From assembly GCA_024274705.1 (NCBI GenBank), contig JAJSAL010000127.1, positions 1-41,523 on the forward strand: 41,523 nucleotides of DNA. The letters run 5' to 3'. Shown here in pieces: positions 1-8,494 of this stretch. The position numbers were made by a program, and so were the translations under genes. The notes below the pieces were generated by a model. That model saw nothing but the letters and a program-made list of their open reading frames with translations. It searched no databases and was not told the DNA's origin. The DNA comes from Spirochaetota bacterium. GTDB lineage: Bacteria; Spirochaetota; Spirochaetia; SPDA01; JAJSAL01. Each line of letters begins with the position of its first letter. The first letter of the stretch is position 1.

Positions 1-1467
1 ACGGTAGTCAGCCAGATTGCAGGTGTCCTTGACAAAGCAGTGATGGAAGATGTCTTTTACTTCAGGGTTCGTCCTCACCGGGAGGCGGAAGTCCTGGTAG
101 AACCATCCCCGGATAATATGAGCGCCTACCTGACGATCTACCCTGCGGAAGGAACCGGGAAAACCTTAAAAGTTGACGATGTTCTTTCTCTGTTAAAAGA
201 AAGGAATATTACCGGCGGCATCAGGGAAGATGAGATCCGGTCTGCAGTGGAGGCTGCTGGGAACGGAGAAGCATGTGAGCAGGTTGTTATTGCCCAGGGT
301 CAGTACCCGAAAGACGGAGCTTCGAATAAGCTGGAATTGCTGGTCGATCTCGCTTCAGGCAAAAAAGTATCAATCCTGCAGAATGGCCGAGCGGATTTTA
401 AAAACCAGGATCTCATGACTATCGTTGAGAAGGGGCAGGTTATCGCAAAAATGCTTCCGCCGGATGAAGTACCGGAAGACGGCTGGGACATCTCCGGGAA
501 AGAGATAAAAGCGAAAGAGATAACCTCCATCGCTCTGGAAATCGGTAAAAACATCCTTCAGGAGGCTGATGAAGACGGCTCTACCAAGCTGATTGCCGCT
601 ACCAGCGGGGAGCTTTTCTATGACAGGAAGTTCATCGATGTGAACAATGTTCATATGGTGGAGGGAAACGTAAACCTTAAATCAGGTAATATCAGGTTCT
701 CCGGAAGTGTAGACATTAAGGGGACCGTTGAAGGCGGTTTTCAGGTGTTCTCCGGCGGGGATATACAGATCGGGGAGGCCGTCGAAGGATCTCTCATTTC
801 CGCAGATGGAAACATTGTTGTCGGTCATGGAATTAAAGGGGGCGGCAAGGCCGTCCTCAGGGCGAAAGAAAACATCCAGACTACATTTGTAGAACACGCC
901 AGGATTCTTGCCGTCAAAGATATCAATGTAAAAAGCTACTGTCTCCGGTCTATGATAAAATGCAATGGGAAGATCACCTTAGGAAGGGAAAAGGGAAATC
1001 TCATCGGAGGAGAAGTAAAGGCGAGGAAAGGAATCGAAGTGGTGAACCTCGGCTCTCCCCAGGGAGCGAAGACCCTGGTTTCGTTTGGACAGGATTACCT
1101 GGTTGAAGACCGGATAGAACTGGAAGAACGAGAAATACTGAAGATTAAGAACAAGCTGGTTAAATTCGATGTCTATATGAACGAGCTGGAAAAAAAAGGA
1201 GACCAGGAAAAACTGGAACGGGTCCGGAAGGAGAAACTGAAAATTTTGAAAATCCTGGAAAATCGGTCTTTGAGGCTTTTCAATCTGCGGGAAAAATTTG
1301 AGGAACATGTACCGTCAGAGATTATCGTACACGGAACAGCCTATCCGGGTGTGCTCATCGAAAGTCACGGCAGAACCTACGAGGTGATGAAACAGGTCTC
1401 AGGGGTGACTTTTTTCTTTGATCAGGAGAGTGGTCATATCAGAGATAAAGTGTTGGAAACGAAGTAA
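1..1467 (+). CDS. FapA-family (DUF342) protein, 5' end outside window
   Basis: The frame is open from base 1 with no stop, so the gene begins upstream of the window. A GTG at 40 and ATG at 43 are probably internal. The visible 489 codons include a repetitive glycine- and valine-rich middle (for example EGNVNLKSGNIRFSGSVDI), as expected for the right-handed beta-helix of FapA/DUF342 proteins. A charged coiled-coil segment rich in E, K and L follows (about codons 365-435), then a short beta-rich tail. FapA proteins are linked to flagellar assembly and polar localisation in some bacteria, but the biochemical role is unclear. The TAA at 1465-1467 directly abuts the ATG of lgt, so the two genes are almost certainly co-transcribed. 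Family assignment is fairly sure; function is not. Confidence 0.8.
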   Translation, partial: TVVSQIAGVLDKAVMEDVFYFRVRPHREAEVLVEPSPDNMSAYLTIYPAEGTGKTLKVDDVLSLLKERNITGGIREDEIRSAVEAAGNGEACEQVVIAQGQYPKDGASNKLELLVDLASGKKVSILQNGRADFKNQDLMTIVEKGQVIAKMLPPDEVPEDGWDISGKEIKAKEITSIALEIGKNILQEADEDGSTKLIAATSGELFYDRKFIDVNNVHMVEGNVNLKSGNIRFSGSVDIKGTVEGGFQVFSGGDIQIGEAVEGSLISADGNIVVGHGIKGGGKAVLRAKENIQTTFVEHARILAVKDINVKSYCLRSMIKCNGKITLGREKGNLIGGEVKARKGIEVVNLGSPQGAKTLVSFGQDYLVEDRIELEEREILKIKNKLVKFDVYMNELEKKGDQEKLERVRKEKLKILKILENRSLRLFNLREKFEEHVPSEIIVHGTAYPGVLIESHGRTYEVMKQVSGVTFFFDQESGHIRDKVLETK

Positions 1468-2493
1468 ATGGAGGAAAAAGTGATAGGATTTGTTCAATTT
1501 CCGGAGTGGATAAAGCCGGAGATATTTCCCGGGCTGCCCCTTAGATGGTACGGCCTGATGTATCTCGTGGCTTTTACGATCACGTTTTTATTAGTCCGGT
1601 ATCAGGCAAGAGAGCAGAAACTCGATGTAAAAGATGATGAGATATTGAATCTGTTTTTCTGGGCGATCATAGGCCTTATTGTCGGGGCCCGGGTATTTGC
1701 CACGACAATTTACGACCCTACCGGTACCTATTTACGGAAACCCTGGCTCATTTTCTGGCCGTTTGATGAACAATTCAGGTTTACCGGTCTTCAGGGTATG
1801 AGTTATCACGGCGGTGTGGTTGGCGTTGTGGTTGCTGAAATTATCTATCTCCGCGTAAAAAAATGGCGTTTTTTCGAATGGGCGGATATGATGGTAGCAG
1901 GAATTCCCTTGGGATACACTTTCGGCCGACTCGGAAATTTTATCAATGGTGAACTCTTCGGCAGGGTCACTTCTGTATCCTGGGGAATGATATTCCCGTA
2001 TGCCCAGAGATTTCCTTCCGATCAACCATGGGTGCAGGAGGCGGCACGGAAAGCCGGTATGGAAACGGAAAATCTCGGGAAATTTGTGAATCTTCCGCGC
2101 CATCCGTCACAGCTTTATGAAGCTTTTTTCGAGGGAATCTTTCTCTGGCTGATTCTCTGGTTTGTATTCAGAAAACGGAAGCCCTTTCACGGCTTCATAT
2201 TCAGTGTCTACCTGATAGGGTACGGTGTTATCCGTTTCATCATCGAGTACTTTCGGGAACCTGATATCGGAATTGGGTTCCCCATCAAGTTCGGTCCGGC
2301 GGATAATCCGACCTATCTCCTCCTGTCACCCTGGAACTTTACCACCGGTCAGATCCTGAATTTTTTCATGATTGTCGCCGGCCTGGTGTTGATCCCGGTT
2401 CTCAGGAAACTCGATGCCCGGGCGGCAGCTGAAAAGGAACAAAAAGGGACGAAAAAACAGAGCATGAGGAAACTGAGAAAAAAAATCCGTTGA
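1468..2493 (+). CDS. lgt: Prolipoprotein diacylglyceryl transferase
   Basis: Lgt moves the diacylglyceryl group of phosphatidylglycerol onto the lipobox cysteine of prolipoproteins in the inner membrane, the first step of lipoprotein maturation. The 341-residue product has several hydrophobic helices. It carries the Lgt signature GRLGNFINGELFGR at about residues 153-166, the conserved YHGG histidine at H114, and a C-terminal RFIIEYFREPD segment containing an essential arginine of the family. The C-terminus ends in a lysine/arginine-rich tail of about 30 residues, somewhat longer than usual. The ATG follows the previous stop with no gap, implying translational coupling. lspA, the second enzyme of the pathway, lies at 7947-8486 in the same window. 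Confidence 0.96.
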   Translation: MEEKVIGFVQFPEWIKPEIFPGLPLRWYGLMYLVAFTITFLLVRYQAREQKLDVKDDEILNLFFWAIIGLIVGARVFATTIYDPTGTYLRKPWLIFWPFDEQFRFTGLQGMSYHGGVVGVVVAEIIYLRVKKWRFFEWADMMVAGIPLGYTFGRLGNFINGELFGRVTSVSWGMIFPYAQRFPSDQPWVQEAARKAGMETENLGKFVNLPRHPSQLYEAFFEGIFLWLILWFVFRKRKPFHGFIFSVYLIGYGVIRFIIEYFREPDIGIGFPIKFGPADNPTYLLLSPWNFTTGQILNFFMIVAGLVLIPVLRKLDARAAAEKEQKGTKKQSMRKLRKKIR

Positions 2494-2503
2494 TATATCC
2501 CGG

Positions 2504-3544
2504 CTATTCGGCAGCGTACGTACTGTACACTGCCTGGACAGTATCCATACGATTGAGGAAACAATCCACCATGGAGGGATCGAAATGCGCGCCCCTCTCT
2601 TCTTTCATGAGTGAAATCACCATTTTAAGGGGCCAGGGTTCCTTGTAGGGCCGTTTGGTCAATAGGGCGTCGAAAACATCTGCTATTGCGACGATCCTCC
2701 CGAAGAGGGGAATCTCTTTTCCGGAAGTACCATGAGGATATCCACATCCGTTGAACTTTTCATGATGACTCAAGGCGATCTTCGCCCCGGCCTGGAGAAA
2801 GGTACTCTTCGATTTATCTATCATGTGATATCCGTTCAGGGTATGGGTTTTCATCAATTCGTATTCATCCGGATCCAGCTTACCCGGTTTGAGCAGTATG
2901 GAGTCCGGAATTCCTATTTTTCCCACATCGTGAAGAGGTGATGCATGATAGACCAGTTCCTGAACTTCATCATTTTCTCCAAGACCTTCGGCAATGATTT
3001 TTGAGTAGTGAGCAACCCGGATGATGTGATTTGCCGTTTCCTGATCCCGGGTTTCAGCTGCCTTTCCCAGAACGTGTAGGGTTTCATATTCCCGGAGCCG
3101 GATATCTTCAGTAGCTTTCCGCACTTCTTTTTCCAGGAGCTCGGCCCAATTCTTATAGAAAAGTTGAGCTTTCCGGAGGGAAGAGAAGTTAGCTATCCGG
3201 GCGGAAAACTCCGCTATATCCAGAGGTTTATTCAGGAAATCGGTAGCTCCGGATTTAAGCGCTACCAGCTTCAAATTACTATCCGATGTTACCGCCGTTA
3301 TCATGACAATCGGTATATCAGGATGAAACAATCTCGCTTGTTTAATGAATGTTATTCCATCCATTTCAGGCATGAGATAGTCGACAAAAATGAGATCGAC
3401 TTCGGCCTCCTGAATGTGGGTCAGACCCTCCTTAGGACTGGTAAAGCTGGAGATTTCCAGGTTCAGTTCGTTGGACATCTGTTCGATGAGAAGGAGATTG
3501 ATCCGTTCATCGTCAATGGAGACGACTTTCATAGGTGATTCCAT
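2504..3544 (-). CDS. Response regulator with HD-GYP phosphodiesterase domain
   Basis: This is a predicted c-di-GMP phosphodiesterase controlled by phosphorylation. Residues 5-120 form a receiver domain with acidic pair D11-D12, phospho-acceptor D55 (VDYLMPEMDG), T83 and K106. A helical linker follows, then an HD-GYP domain (about 155-345) with LHDVGK (H205, D206), the ALSHHEKFNGCGYP segment and IVAIADVFDAL. All hallmark motifs are intact, so it is likely active. No cognate kinase is adjacent. It converges on lgt with a 10-bp gap and no obvious terminator. Two starts are possible: ATG at 3544, or ATG at 3532 (MKVVSIDDE). Neither has a strong ribosome-binding site, and a promoter at 3552-3581 would make the first start leaderless. 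Confidence 0.93.
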   Translation of the reverse strand: MESPMKVVSIDDERINLLLIEQMSNELNLEISSFTSPKEGLTHIQEAEVDLIFVDYLMPEMDGITFIKQARLFHPDIPIVMITAVTSDSNLKLVALKSGATDFLNKPLDIAEFSARIANFSSLRKAQLFYKNWAELLEKEVRKATEDIRLREYETLHVLGKAAETRDQETANHIIRVAHYSKIIAEGLGENDEVQELVYHASPLHDVGKIGIPDSILLKPGKLDPDEYELMKTHTLNGYHMIDKSKSTFLQAGAKIALSHHEKFNGCGYPHGTSGKEIPLFGRIVAIADVFDALLTKRPYKEPWPLKMVISLMKEERGAHFDPSMVDCFLNRMDTVQAVYSTYAAE

Positions 3545-3551
3545 GTTCTTA

Positions 3552-3581
3552 AGTATAAGGAATACTCAGCCTCTTTTTCAA
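3552..3581 (-). promoter_or_regulatory. Sigma-70-type promoter for the HD-GYP gene
   Basis: On the minus strand the sequence reads TTGAAA, an 18-bp spacer, then TATACT. Each hexamer matches the consensus at five of six positions. The -10 ends only 7 bp before the ATG at 3544, so the transcript would start at or next to that ATG. The alternative ATG at 3532 would have a leader of about 13 nt. Confidence 0.5.
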
Positions 3582-3700
3582 TGAGTTTCACCGGCAATCG
3601 GGTTACATTAAGTTAAAAATCATCAGAAAACTTTGGTTTTTTTCAACATCATGAATTAGACTGTAATAGCCGTTGGCCTACACCAAAAGGAGTTGTCTTC

Positions 3701-4639
3701 ATGAAAAAAGCAAAAAAATATATTGAAAAAGATCCCCTGGCGATATATCTGTCTCAGATCGCCGGATATCCGTTACTGACAAAGGAGGAAGAACAGGACC
3801 TGGGAAAAACGATCACCCGGTATACCGCTGCCCTTGATGCCCTGGAAGAGGAATACCGGCAAAGCCGGGTTTCCCGGAACGATTATCTTTTCCGGAAAGA
3901 AGTCCTCCAGGAAAAGATCAAATCCGGGAAACACGGGATGATAACTTCCAACCTGCGCCTGGTGGTATCCATAGCGAAAAAATTTCAACACCAGGGACTG
4001 GGCCTTCTCGATTTGATCGACGAAGGTAACATCGGTCTTATGGAGGCTGTGGAACGGTACGACCATTCCAGGGGGTGCAGATTTTCTACCTACGGTACAT
4101 GGTGGATTCAGCAGGCAGTTATCAAGGCCCTGGCGGACAAGGGAAGGCCGATACGTATACCGATTCATGCTCTCAATCTCGTAAAGAGATACTATTCTGT
4201 GAGAAAACTCCTCACCCAGGATCTCGGAAGAACTCCGACAGTGTCCGAAGTAGCAGCGTATATGCGTATTCCGGAAGAAAAGGTGGATCACCTGGCTCAT
4301 ATTTCTCAGGATACCAGTTCCCTCGACTCCACAATAGACGGGGCAAGCATGACGAGTTTGATAGAACTGATCTGCAAAGAAGATTATGAAACCCCATTCG
4401 AGTCTGCATTTCTCATAAATTTACAAAAGCTGGTCTTCGAGCATATCGAAAATCTTAAAAAGAGAGAAAAGGAAATCCTTGAACTACGGTTCGGCCTGAA
4501 TGGTGAAGGCCCTCTTACCCTGGAGGGGATCGGAACAAGATTCGGCATAACCCGGGAGCGGGTGCGGCAGATCCAGAATAACGCCATGGGAAAGCTTCGG
4601 GGCATCGAGGCCATTCAGGAGCTCAAAGAGTACATATAA
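3701..4639 (+). CDS. Group 2 (RpoD/RpoS-like) sigma-70 factor
   Basis: This RNA polymerase sigma subunit directs promoter recognition. The 312-residue protein lacks the long region 1.1 and the large non-conserved region of primary sigma factors. It starts with region 1.2 (DPLAIYLSQI, 11-20), then region 2 with NLRLVVSIAKKF, DLIDEGNIGLMEAVERYD and FSTYGTWWIQQAV, region 3, and region 4.2 with ITRERVRQIQ near the C-terminus. This layout fits an alternative, RpoS-like or HrdB-paralogue group 2 factor. A stretch of about 40 residues between regions 1.2 and 2.1 is rich in charged residues. A good ribosome-binding site (AAAGGAG) precedes the ATG. The gene is divergent from the HD-GYP gene across 156 bp. 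Which regulon it serves cannot be read from the sequence. Confidence 0.92.
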   Translation: MKKAKKYIEKDPLAIYLSQIAGYPLLTKEEEQDLGKTITRYTAALDALEEEYRQSRVSRNDYLFRKEVLQEKIKSGKHGMITSNLRLVVSIAKKFQHQGLGLLDLIDEGNIGLMEAVERYDHSRGCRFSTYGTWWIQQAVIKALADKGRPIRIPIHALNLVKRYYSVRKLLTQDLGRTPTVSEVAAYMRIPEEKVDHLAHISQDTSSLDSTIDGASMTSLIELICKEDYETPFESAFLINLQKLVFEHIENLKKREKEILELRFGLNGEGPLTLEGIGTRFGITRERVRQIQNNAMGKLRGIEAIQELKEYI

Positions 4640-4727
4640 CTTCAGGAATTTCTGCTGCCTCCTTATTAAATCGATCAACTTATCAGGTGATAATTTCGAG
4701 AATAAGAGAAGGGAAGAAGTAATTCAT

Positions 4728-5075
4728 ATGAAGATAGCTGTTGCAGCATTGGCAGATACTCCAGGCACCCGGGTAAGCTCGAACCCGGCAAGAGCACCCT
4801 ATTTCCTCCTTTTTGATGAACAGGGCGGTTTCATCGAGGTTGTAAAGAATCCCTTTCGGTGGGGAGGGGGAACCAAAGGGTATGGTATTGGATCGATTCT
4901 CCGGGATAATATGGTTGATACCCTGATTGCCGGTAAGTTCAGGAAGGAACTGCAGGAAACACTCCGAAATTATGGACTGACCCTTATGGAAGGAAAGGGT
5001 ACGATCATGAAAAGTGTCGAAGATCTGATGTCCATGGCCGATGTGGATGCTGAACTTGACACAATAAAATCATAG
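4728..5075 (+). CDS. NifX/NifB-type FeMo-cofactor-domain protein
   Basis: This 115-residue protein matches the small dinitrogenase iron-molybdenum cofactor (Nitro_FeMo-Co) fold. It opens with MKIAVAALADTPGTRVSSNPARAPYFLLFD, typical of the family (described in two parts: beta strand 1-7, then the substrate loop), has a glycine-rich GGGTKGYGIGSIL segment at about 46-58, and alternates strands and helices to the end. Members carry or scaffold metal clusters, but stand-alone copies outside nitrogen-fixation loci are common and their role is generally unknown. No nif gene is nearby. A purine-rich GAAGGGAAGAAG precedes the ATG. The last codons contain the -35 hexamer of the downstream tRNA promoter. 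Confidence 0.82.
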   Translation: MKIAVAALADTPGTRVSSNPARAPYFLLFDEQGGFIEVVKNPFRWGGGTKGYGIGSILRDNMVDTLIAGKFRKELQETLRNYGLTLMEGKGTIMKSVEDLMSMADVDAELDTIKS

Positions 5076-5084
5076 CTATATATT
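5056..5084 (+). promoter_or_regulatory. Near-consensus sigma-70 promoter for tRNA-Ala
   Basis: The sequence has a perfect TTGACA at 5056-5061, a 17-bp spacer, and TATATT at 5079-5084. The predicted start site is near 5091, about 5 nt before the mature tRNA. The -35 lies inside the end of the preceding coding region. Confidence 0.85.
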
Positions 5085-5095
5085 CAATCCGGTTG

Positions 5096-5169
5096 GGGGG
5101 TGTAGCTCAGTTGGCTAGAGTGCGTGAATGGCATTCACGAGGTCACGGGTTCGACTCCCGTCACCTCCA
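5096..5169 (+). tRNA. tRNA-Ala (anticodon GGC)
   Basis: The 74-nt cloverleaf is complete. The acceptor stem is GGGGGTG with CACCTCC, the D-stem is GCTC with GAGT, the anticodon stem CGTGA/TCACG is perfect around the loop ATGGCAT, and the T-arm is ACGGG-TTCGACT-CCCGT. Anticodon GGC reads alanine codons GCC and GCU. The G3-U70 wobble pair, the main alanine identity element, is present. The CCA end is not encoded. There is no terminator between the tRNA and the following gene. Confidence 0.96.
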
Positions 5170-5184
5170 TACACAATAAAAAAA

Positions 5185-6834
5185 ATGGGAAGTGCAGAAT
5201 CGGAAAAACAAGGCGTATCCTCTGGCAGCATTGACCCGGAAATTGCTGATCTCATGGGTATAGGTGTAGAAGGTGACCAGGAGGAAGCACCTGATTTTGC
5301 CGACCTGATGGGAGAGAAGAAAGCCGGCGCGTTGGAGCCTGAACAGGTCAATCTATCCAGGAAAACCTTCGCTGAGATTGACAAGTTCGAAGAAGATCCG
5401 AAACCTTATTTCAAAGATAAAGATTACTATAAAATCGCCGTTTCCGGGCAGGGGGACCGGTCAAAAAAGGTCCACGACCTCCTTTCCCGGTTCCTTAAAG
5501 CGGAAGATCCTCAGGACCGGTCCATGTTTCGTAGCAAACTCGTACCGGCGTACTGGGATTTAGCCGGGGGTATTGCAACCGCTGTCTGTTCAAACCTTCC
5601 CCAGCCGAAGATCCTCCTCTTACGATTCGGTATTCTTACGCCCACCCTTATTACTGCAGAACAGAGGAATGTTATTGCCCGTATTATCTTCGATAATACA
5701 ACGGGAGAACTGGTCTATTATGTGGATGAATGGCTCAGGAAAATTGCATCCGGTGCAATTCCGGTTTCCTCAACCGATGAGACAAAGGTGGTAAAGCGGA
5801 ATGAGAACCAGGCGGTGGCTATCAAGCTCAATAAAGCCCGGGGGCAGTACGATACTCATTACGGTTTGATAACCGGCAAAGGTGCCGATATCGTATCCAT
5901 GGAGCACCGCCTCAAAGAACTTGTTGTACAGGTGATAACTCATCAAGACCATCCCGTATACAAGGGCTTGAAGATGCCCTACGGTCCGGACCAGAAAGCC
6001 GCCCTGAATGAGATGTCCGACCTTATCAGGAAGCTGGGTCAGGCGGATAAAGAGATGCAGGGTATGTTCAGAGGGCTGGATAATGCTGCAGAACAGGTGG
6101 AAGAGATGCAGGAGAAAGCCAGGGAGGTGGGAGCTTCTGTCGATGTAGATGATGAGGCCATTACAAAAGAATTCAACACGATCCGGCAAATGACCAAGAT
6201 GTGCATCGGCAGGCAGGGAAATCATTTTCCCATACTCATGAAGCAGTATTTCCGGGCGAATATCAGGGATATTGCGACACGGGAGAATGTGATCCGGGAA
6301 ATGGCACGGGTGGAAGTCCTGGATCCGGGACTCTTCGAACGGACATTCAAACGTCAGACCAGCCGGATTGTACCATATGTTATTCTCCTGCCCTGTTATG
6401 GAGACAGGGGTATCTGCTGGGAGCCTTTTGACAGGTTCAACAAGGCAACGAGCCGGGGTCGTGTGGCTATCCCCATGTTTCCGAAAGATCTCCGTACAGC
6501 CGTCCTTTACACCCTGGGGGACTTAAGATGGCAGGTGGCCAAAGAAAAGGCTCAGCACTACTGGATGGAAGAGGGACTTACCGGAAAATACTATATGAAC
6601 TTTACCGACAGGAAACTGAAAGGGGATGTAAAGGAATTCTTCATCCAGGATTATATTCTGTGGATCTCCAAAGAGAGCGAAGGCACCCAGAAACTCGACC
6701 GGGAAGTCCGGGGAGTCTTCTGGAGGAATATGCCCTTTCCTCAGCATATCAAAGACAACCTGAAAAACCGCGGGTTCGTATACAACGAACTCTACAAAAA
6801 AGACTCGAATATAGCCCGGTCCGACGGGTATTAA
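5185..6834 (+). CDS. Conserved-looking protein of unknown function with DLMG repeats
   Basis: I do not recognise this 549-residue, apparently soluble protein. The acidic N-terminus (1-60) contains two copies of an ADLMG-x4-G motif (EIADLMGIGVEG and DFADLMGEKKAG), which look like short linear binding motifs. The rest is charged and mostly globular, with a helical region rich in E, Q and M at about 290-345 and no membrane segment. The longest open frame runs back into the tRNA anticodon arm, but translation there would read tRNA sequence. The ATG at 5185, 15 nt after the tRNA, is therefore the sensible start. It has no Shine-Dalgarno sequence, only an A-rich leader. Reading continues without a terminator from the tRNA promoter. 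The protein could be lineage-specific to spirochaetes. Confidence 0.8.
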   Translation: MGSAESEKQGVSSGSIDPEIADLMGIGVEGDQEEAPDFADLMGEKKAGALEPEQVNLSRKTFAEIDKFEEDPKPYFKDKDYYKIAVSGQGDRSKKVHDLLSRFLKAEDPQDRSMFRSKLVPAYWDLAGGIATAVCSNLPQPKILLLRFGILTPTLITAEQRNVIARIIFDNTTGELVYYVDEWLRKIASGAIPVSSTDETKVVKRNENQAVAIKLNKARGQYDTHYGLITGKGADIVSMEHRLKELVVQVITHQDHPVYKGLKMPYGPDQKAALNEMSDLIRKLGQADKEMQGMFRGLDNAAEQVEEMQEKAREVGASVDVDDEAITKEFNTIRQMTKMCIGRQGNHFPILMKQYFRANIRDIATRENVIREMARVEVLDPGLFERTFKRQTSRIVPYVILLPCYGDRGICWEPFDRFNKATSRGRVAIPMFPKDLRTAVLYTLGDLRWQVAKEKAQHYWMEEGLTGKYYMNFTDRKLKGDVKEFFIQDYILWISKESEGTQKLDREVRGVFWRNMPFPQHIKDNLKNRGFVYNELYKKDSNIARSDGY

Positions 6835-6859
6835 TCGATAGTTGAAAAAGGGGAAAGCA

Positions 6860-7672
6860 ATGATCCAGTGGTTTCTCAATCTTACGCCGGTTATTCAGGC
6901 GCTTCTTGCAACCTGTTTCACCTGGCTGGTTACAGCTCTTGGTGCCGGGCTGGTGTTCTTTTTTAAAACGATAAACCGGAAAGTACTGGATGGCATGCTC
7001 GGATTTGCCGCAGGTGTCATGATTGCTGCGAGTTTTTGGTCCCTTCTGGCTCCGGCAATTGAAATGGCGGAGGCCGGGCCGGTCCCTGCCTTTGTCCCCG
7101 CGTTTACCGGTTTCCTCTTAGGCGGAGCATTTCTCTGGGGCGTTGATAAAGTGATGCCCCATCTTCATCTCGGATTTCCCCGAAGCGAAGCGGAAGGTAT
7201 TCCGACGAGTTGGAACAGGAGCGTCCTCCTGGTGCTGGCTATTACCCTTCACAATATTCCCGAAGGGCTGGCTGTGGGAGTTGCCTTCGGTGCCGTTGCT
7301 GCGGGACTTCCTTCCGCCACCATTGTAGGTGCCATTGCCCTGGCCCTGGGTATAGGGATTCAGAACTTTCCCGAGGGAACGGCTGTTTCTGTACCATTAA
7401 GAAGGGAGGGTATGTCCAGGTCCAAAGCCTTCTGGTATGGACAACTCTCCGGTGTTGTAGAGCCTGTTGCAGGTGTGCTGGGTGCGGCCGCTGTGCTGAT
7501 CTTCCGGCCTATCCTCCCCTATGCACTCGCGTTTGCGGCAGGTGCGATGATATATGTTGTCGTGGAAGAACTCATCCCGGAATCTCAGCTGGAAAAGAAT
7601 ACGGATATAGCAACCATTGGGGCGATGATGGGTTTTGCCCTGATGATGGCCCTGGATGTAGCCCTGGGCTGA
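6860..7672 (+). CDS. ZIP-family metal (zinc) transporter
   Basis: This 270-residue inner-membrane protein has about eight hydrophobic helices. It carries the two ZIP metal-binding helices: HNIPEG at 131-136 and [10 protein letters not shown] at 168-177. ZIP proteins import Zn2+ or other divalent metals into the cytoplasm. A histidine-containing loop (MPHLHLGFP, about 99-107) precedes the metal-site helices, like the variable metal-rich loop of the family. I chose ATG 6860 because AAAAGGGGAAA lies just upstream; the longer frame starts with TTG at 6842 and has no ribosome-binding site. The gene ends exactly where the convergent small membrane-protein gene ends, with no base between the two stops. 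Confidence 0.9.
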   Translation: MIQWFLNLTPVIQALLATCFTWLVTALGAGLVFFFKTINRKVLDGMLGFAAGVMIAASFWSLLAPAIEMAEAGPVPAFVPAFTGFLLGGAFLWGVDKVMPHLHLGFPRSEAEGIPTSWNRSVLLVLAITLHNIPEGLAVGVAFGAVAAGLPSATIVGAIALALGIGIQNFPEGTAVSVPLRREGMSRSKAFWYGQLSGVVEPVAGVLGAAAVLIFRPILPYALAFAAGAMIYVVVEELIPESQLEKNTDIATIGAMMGFALMMALDVALG

Positions 7673-7954
7673 TTACGGTTTTTTCTTTCGCGATTTGAAA
7701 ATAGGATGAAAGTACTTTTCCATATCGATCTTTTTTGAAAGGAATCCTATCAATTTGTGATAGATGAAAAAGGATCCGAAGATCGATCCGAGGAAAATGA
7801 GCATAAACGAGATAAGAAGCAGGTTCGGGGATATGTCCTGGGGCAGAACACGGGATACGATGATAAATCCCAGGATAAAGAGCAAGCCCATGATAACAAT
7901 ATTCACCACCGTAGCACCGATGATAAACAGCATTGTATTGACTTTTTTATTCAT
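7673..7954 (-). CDS. Small membrane protein downstream of lspA, unknown function
   Basis: This 93-residue protein starts with MNKKVNTML and has two long hydrophobic helices (about 7-38 and 44-67) and a basic C-terminal tail (KSRKKKP). I do not recognise a family. The start at ATG 7954 is supported by GAAGGAAAG upstream. The longer frame would begin at 7978 deep inside lspA. The start overlaps the end of lspA by 8 bp, so translation is probably coupled, suggesting a membrane function linked to the lspA transcript. Confidence 0.7.
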   Translation of the reverse strand: MNKKVNTMLFIIGATVVNIVIMGLLFILGFIIVSRVLPQDISPNLLLISFMLIFLGSIFGSFFIYHKLIGFLSKKIDMEKYFHPIFKSRKKKP

Positions 7955-8486
7955 CTTTTTGCTTTCCTTCCTGAACAAAAAATGAAATAACCAGGATCAA
8001 TCCGCACACAACTACGCTGGAGTCGGCAATGTTAAAAGTAGGCCATCGATCCAGTCCGAACAGGCCGAAAAATTTAAAATCGAGAAAATCAACAACCCCT
8101 TCAGGCCGGAAAAAACGGTCCAGGATGTTTCCTGTACCGCCGCCGAGAATGCCTGCCAGTGCCCATCGCTGCAAGTTTGTCAGATCGTCCATTTTAAAAT
8201 AGTAGAACACGATGACTGCCATTACCATGACCGGCAAAATGCTGAAGATAATATACCGTATGTTTCCCGGCAGAGACCGGCCGATACTGAAGGCGATTCC
8301 CAGGTTCCGGGTGTGGATGATCCTGAAAAAGTCGCCCAGAACCGGGTATCCGGGGAAACCTGGATACGGGTCCACCAGGCGGAGGATCAGCAGTTTTATA
8401 ATCTGGTCGCCGGCTATGACGATTCCTGTCAACAGAAATGGAAGGAACAGCTGTATCCGTGATGAGGTCAATTCAGTTTTCTTCAA
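7947..8486 (-). CDS. lspA: Lipoprotein signal peptidase (signal peptidase II)
   Basis: LspA cleaves the signal peptide of diacylglyceryl-modified prolipoproteins in the inner membrane. The 179-residue product has the four-helix layout and both catalytic aspartates: D133 in EGVVDFLDF and D155 in FNIADSSV. The preceding GGGTGNILDR and the N-terminal DQIIK motif are also conserved. It uses a TTG start at 8486, supported by TAGGAG six bases upstream; no ATG fits. It lies 8 bp downstream of the NIF3 gene and overlaps the next small gene, forming a three-gene minus-strand operon. It works after Lgt, encoded at 1468-2493. Confidence 0.95.
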   Translation of the reverse strand: MKKTELTSSRIQLFLPFLLTGIVIAGDQIIKLLILRLVDPYPGFPGYPVLGDFFRIIHTRNLGIAFSIGRSLPGNIRYIIFSILPVMVMAVIVFYYFKMDDLTNLQRWALAGILGGGTGNILDRFFRPEGVVDFLDFKFFGLFGLDRWPTFNIADSSVVVCGLILVISFFVQEGKQKDE

Positions 8487-8494
8487 GGTAACTC

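Noticed and set aside
5128..5184. Open frame of the 549-residue protein extends upstream into tRNA-Ala.
   Set aside because: The extra codons lie inside the tRNA anticodon and T arms; the first sensible start is ATG 5185.
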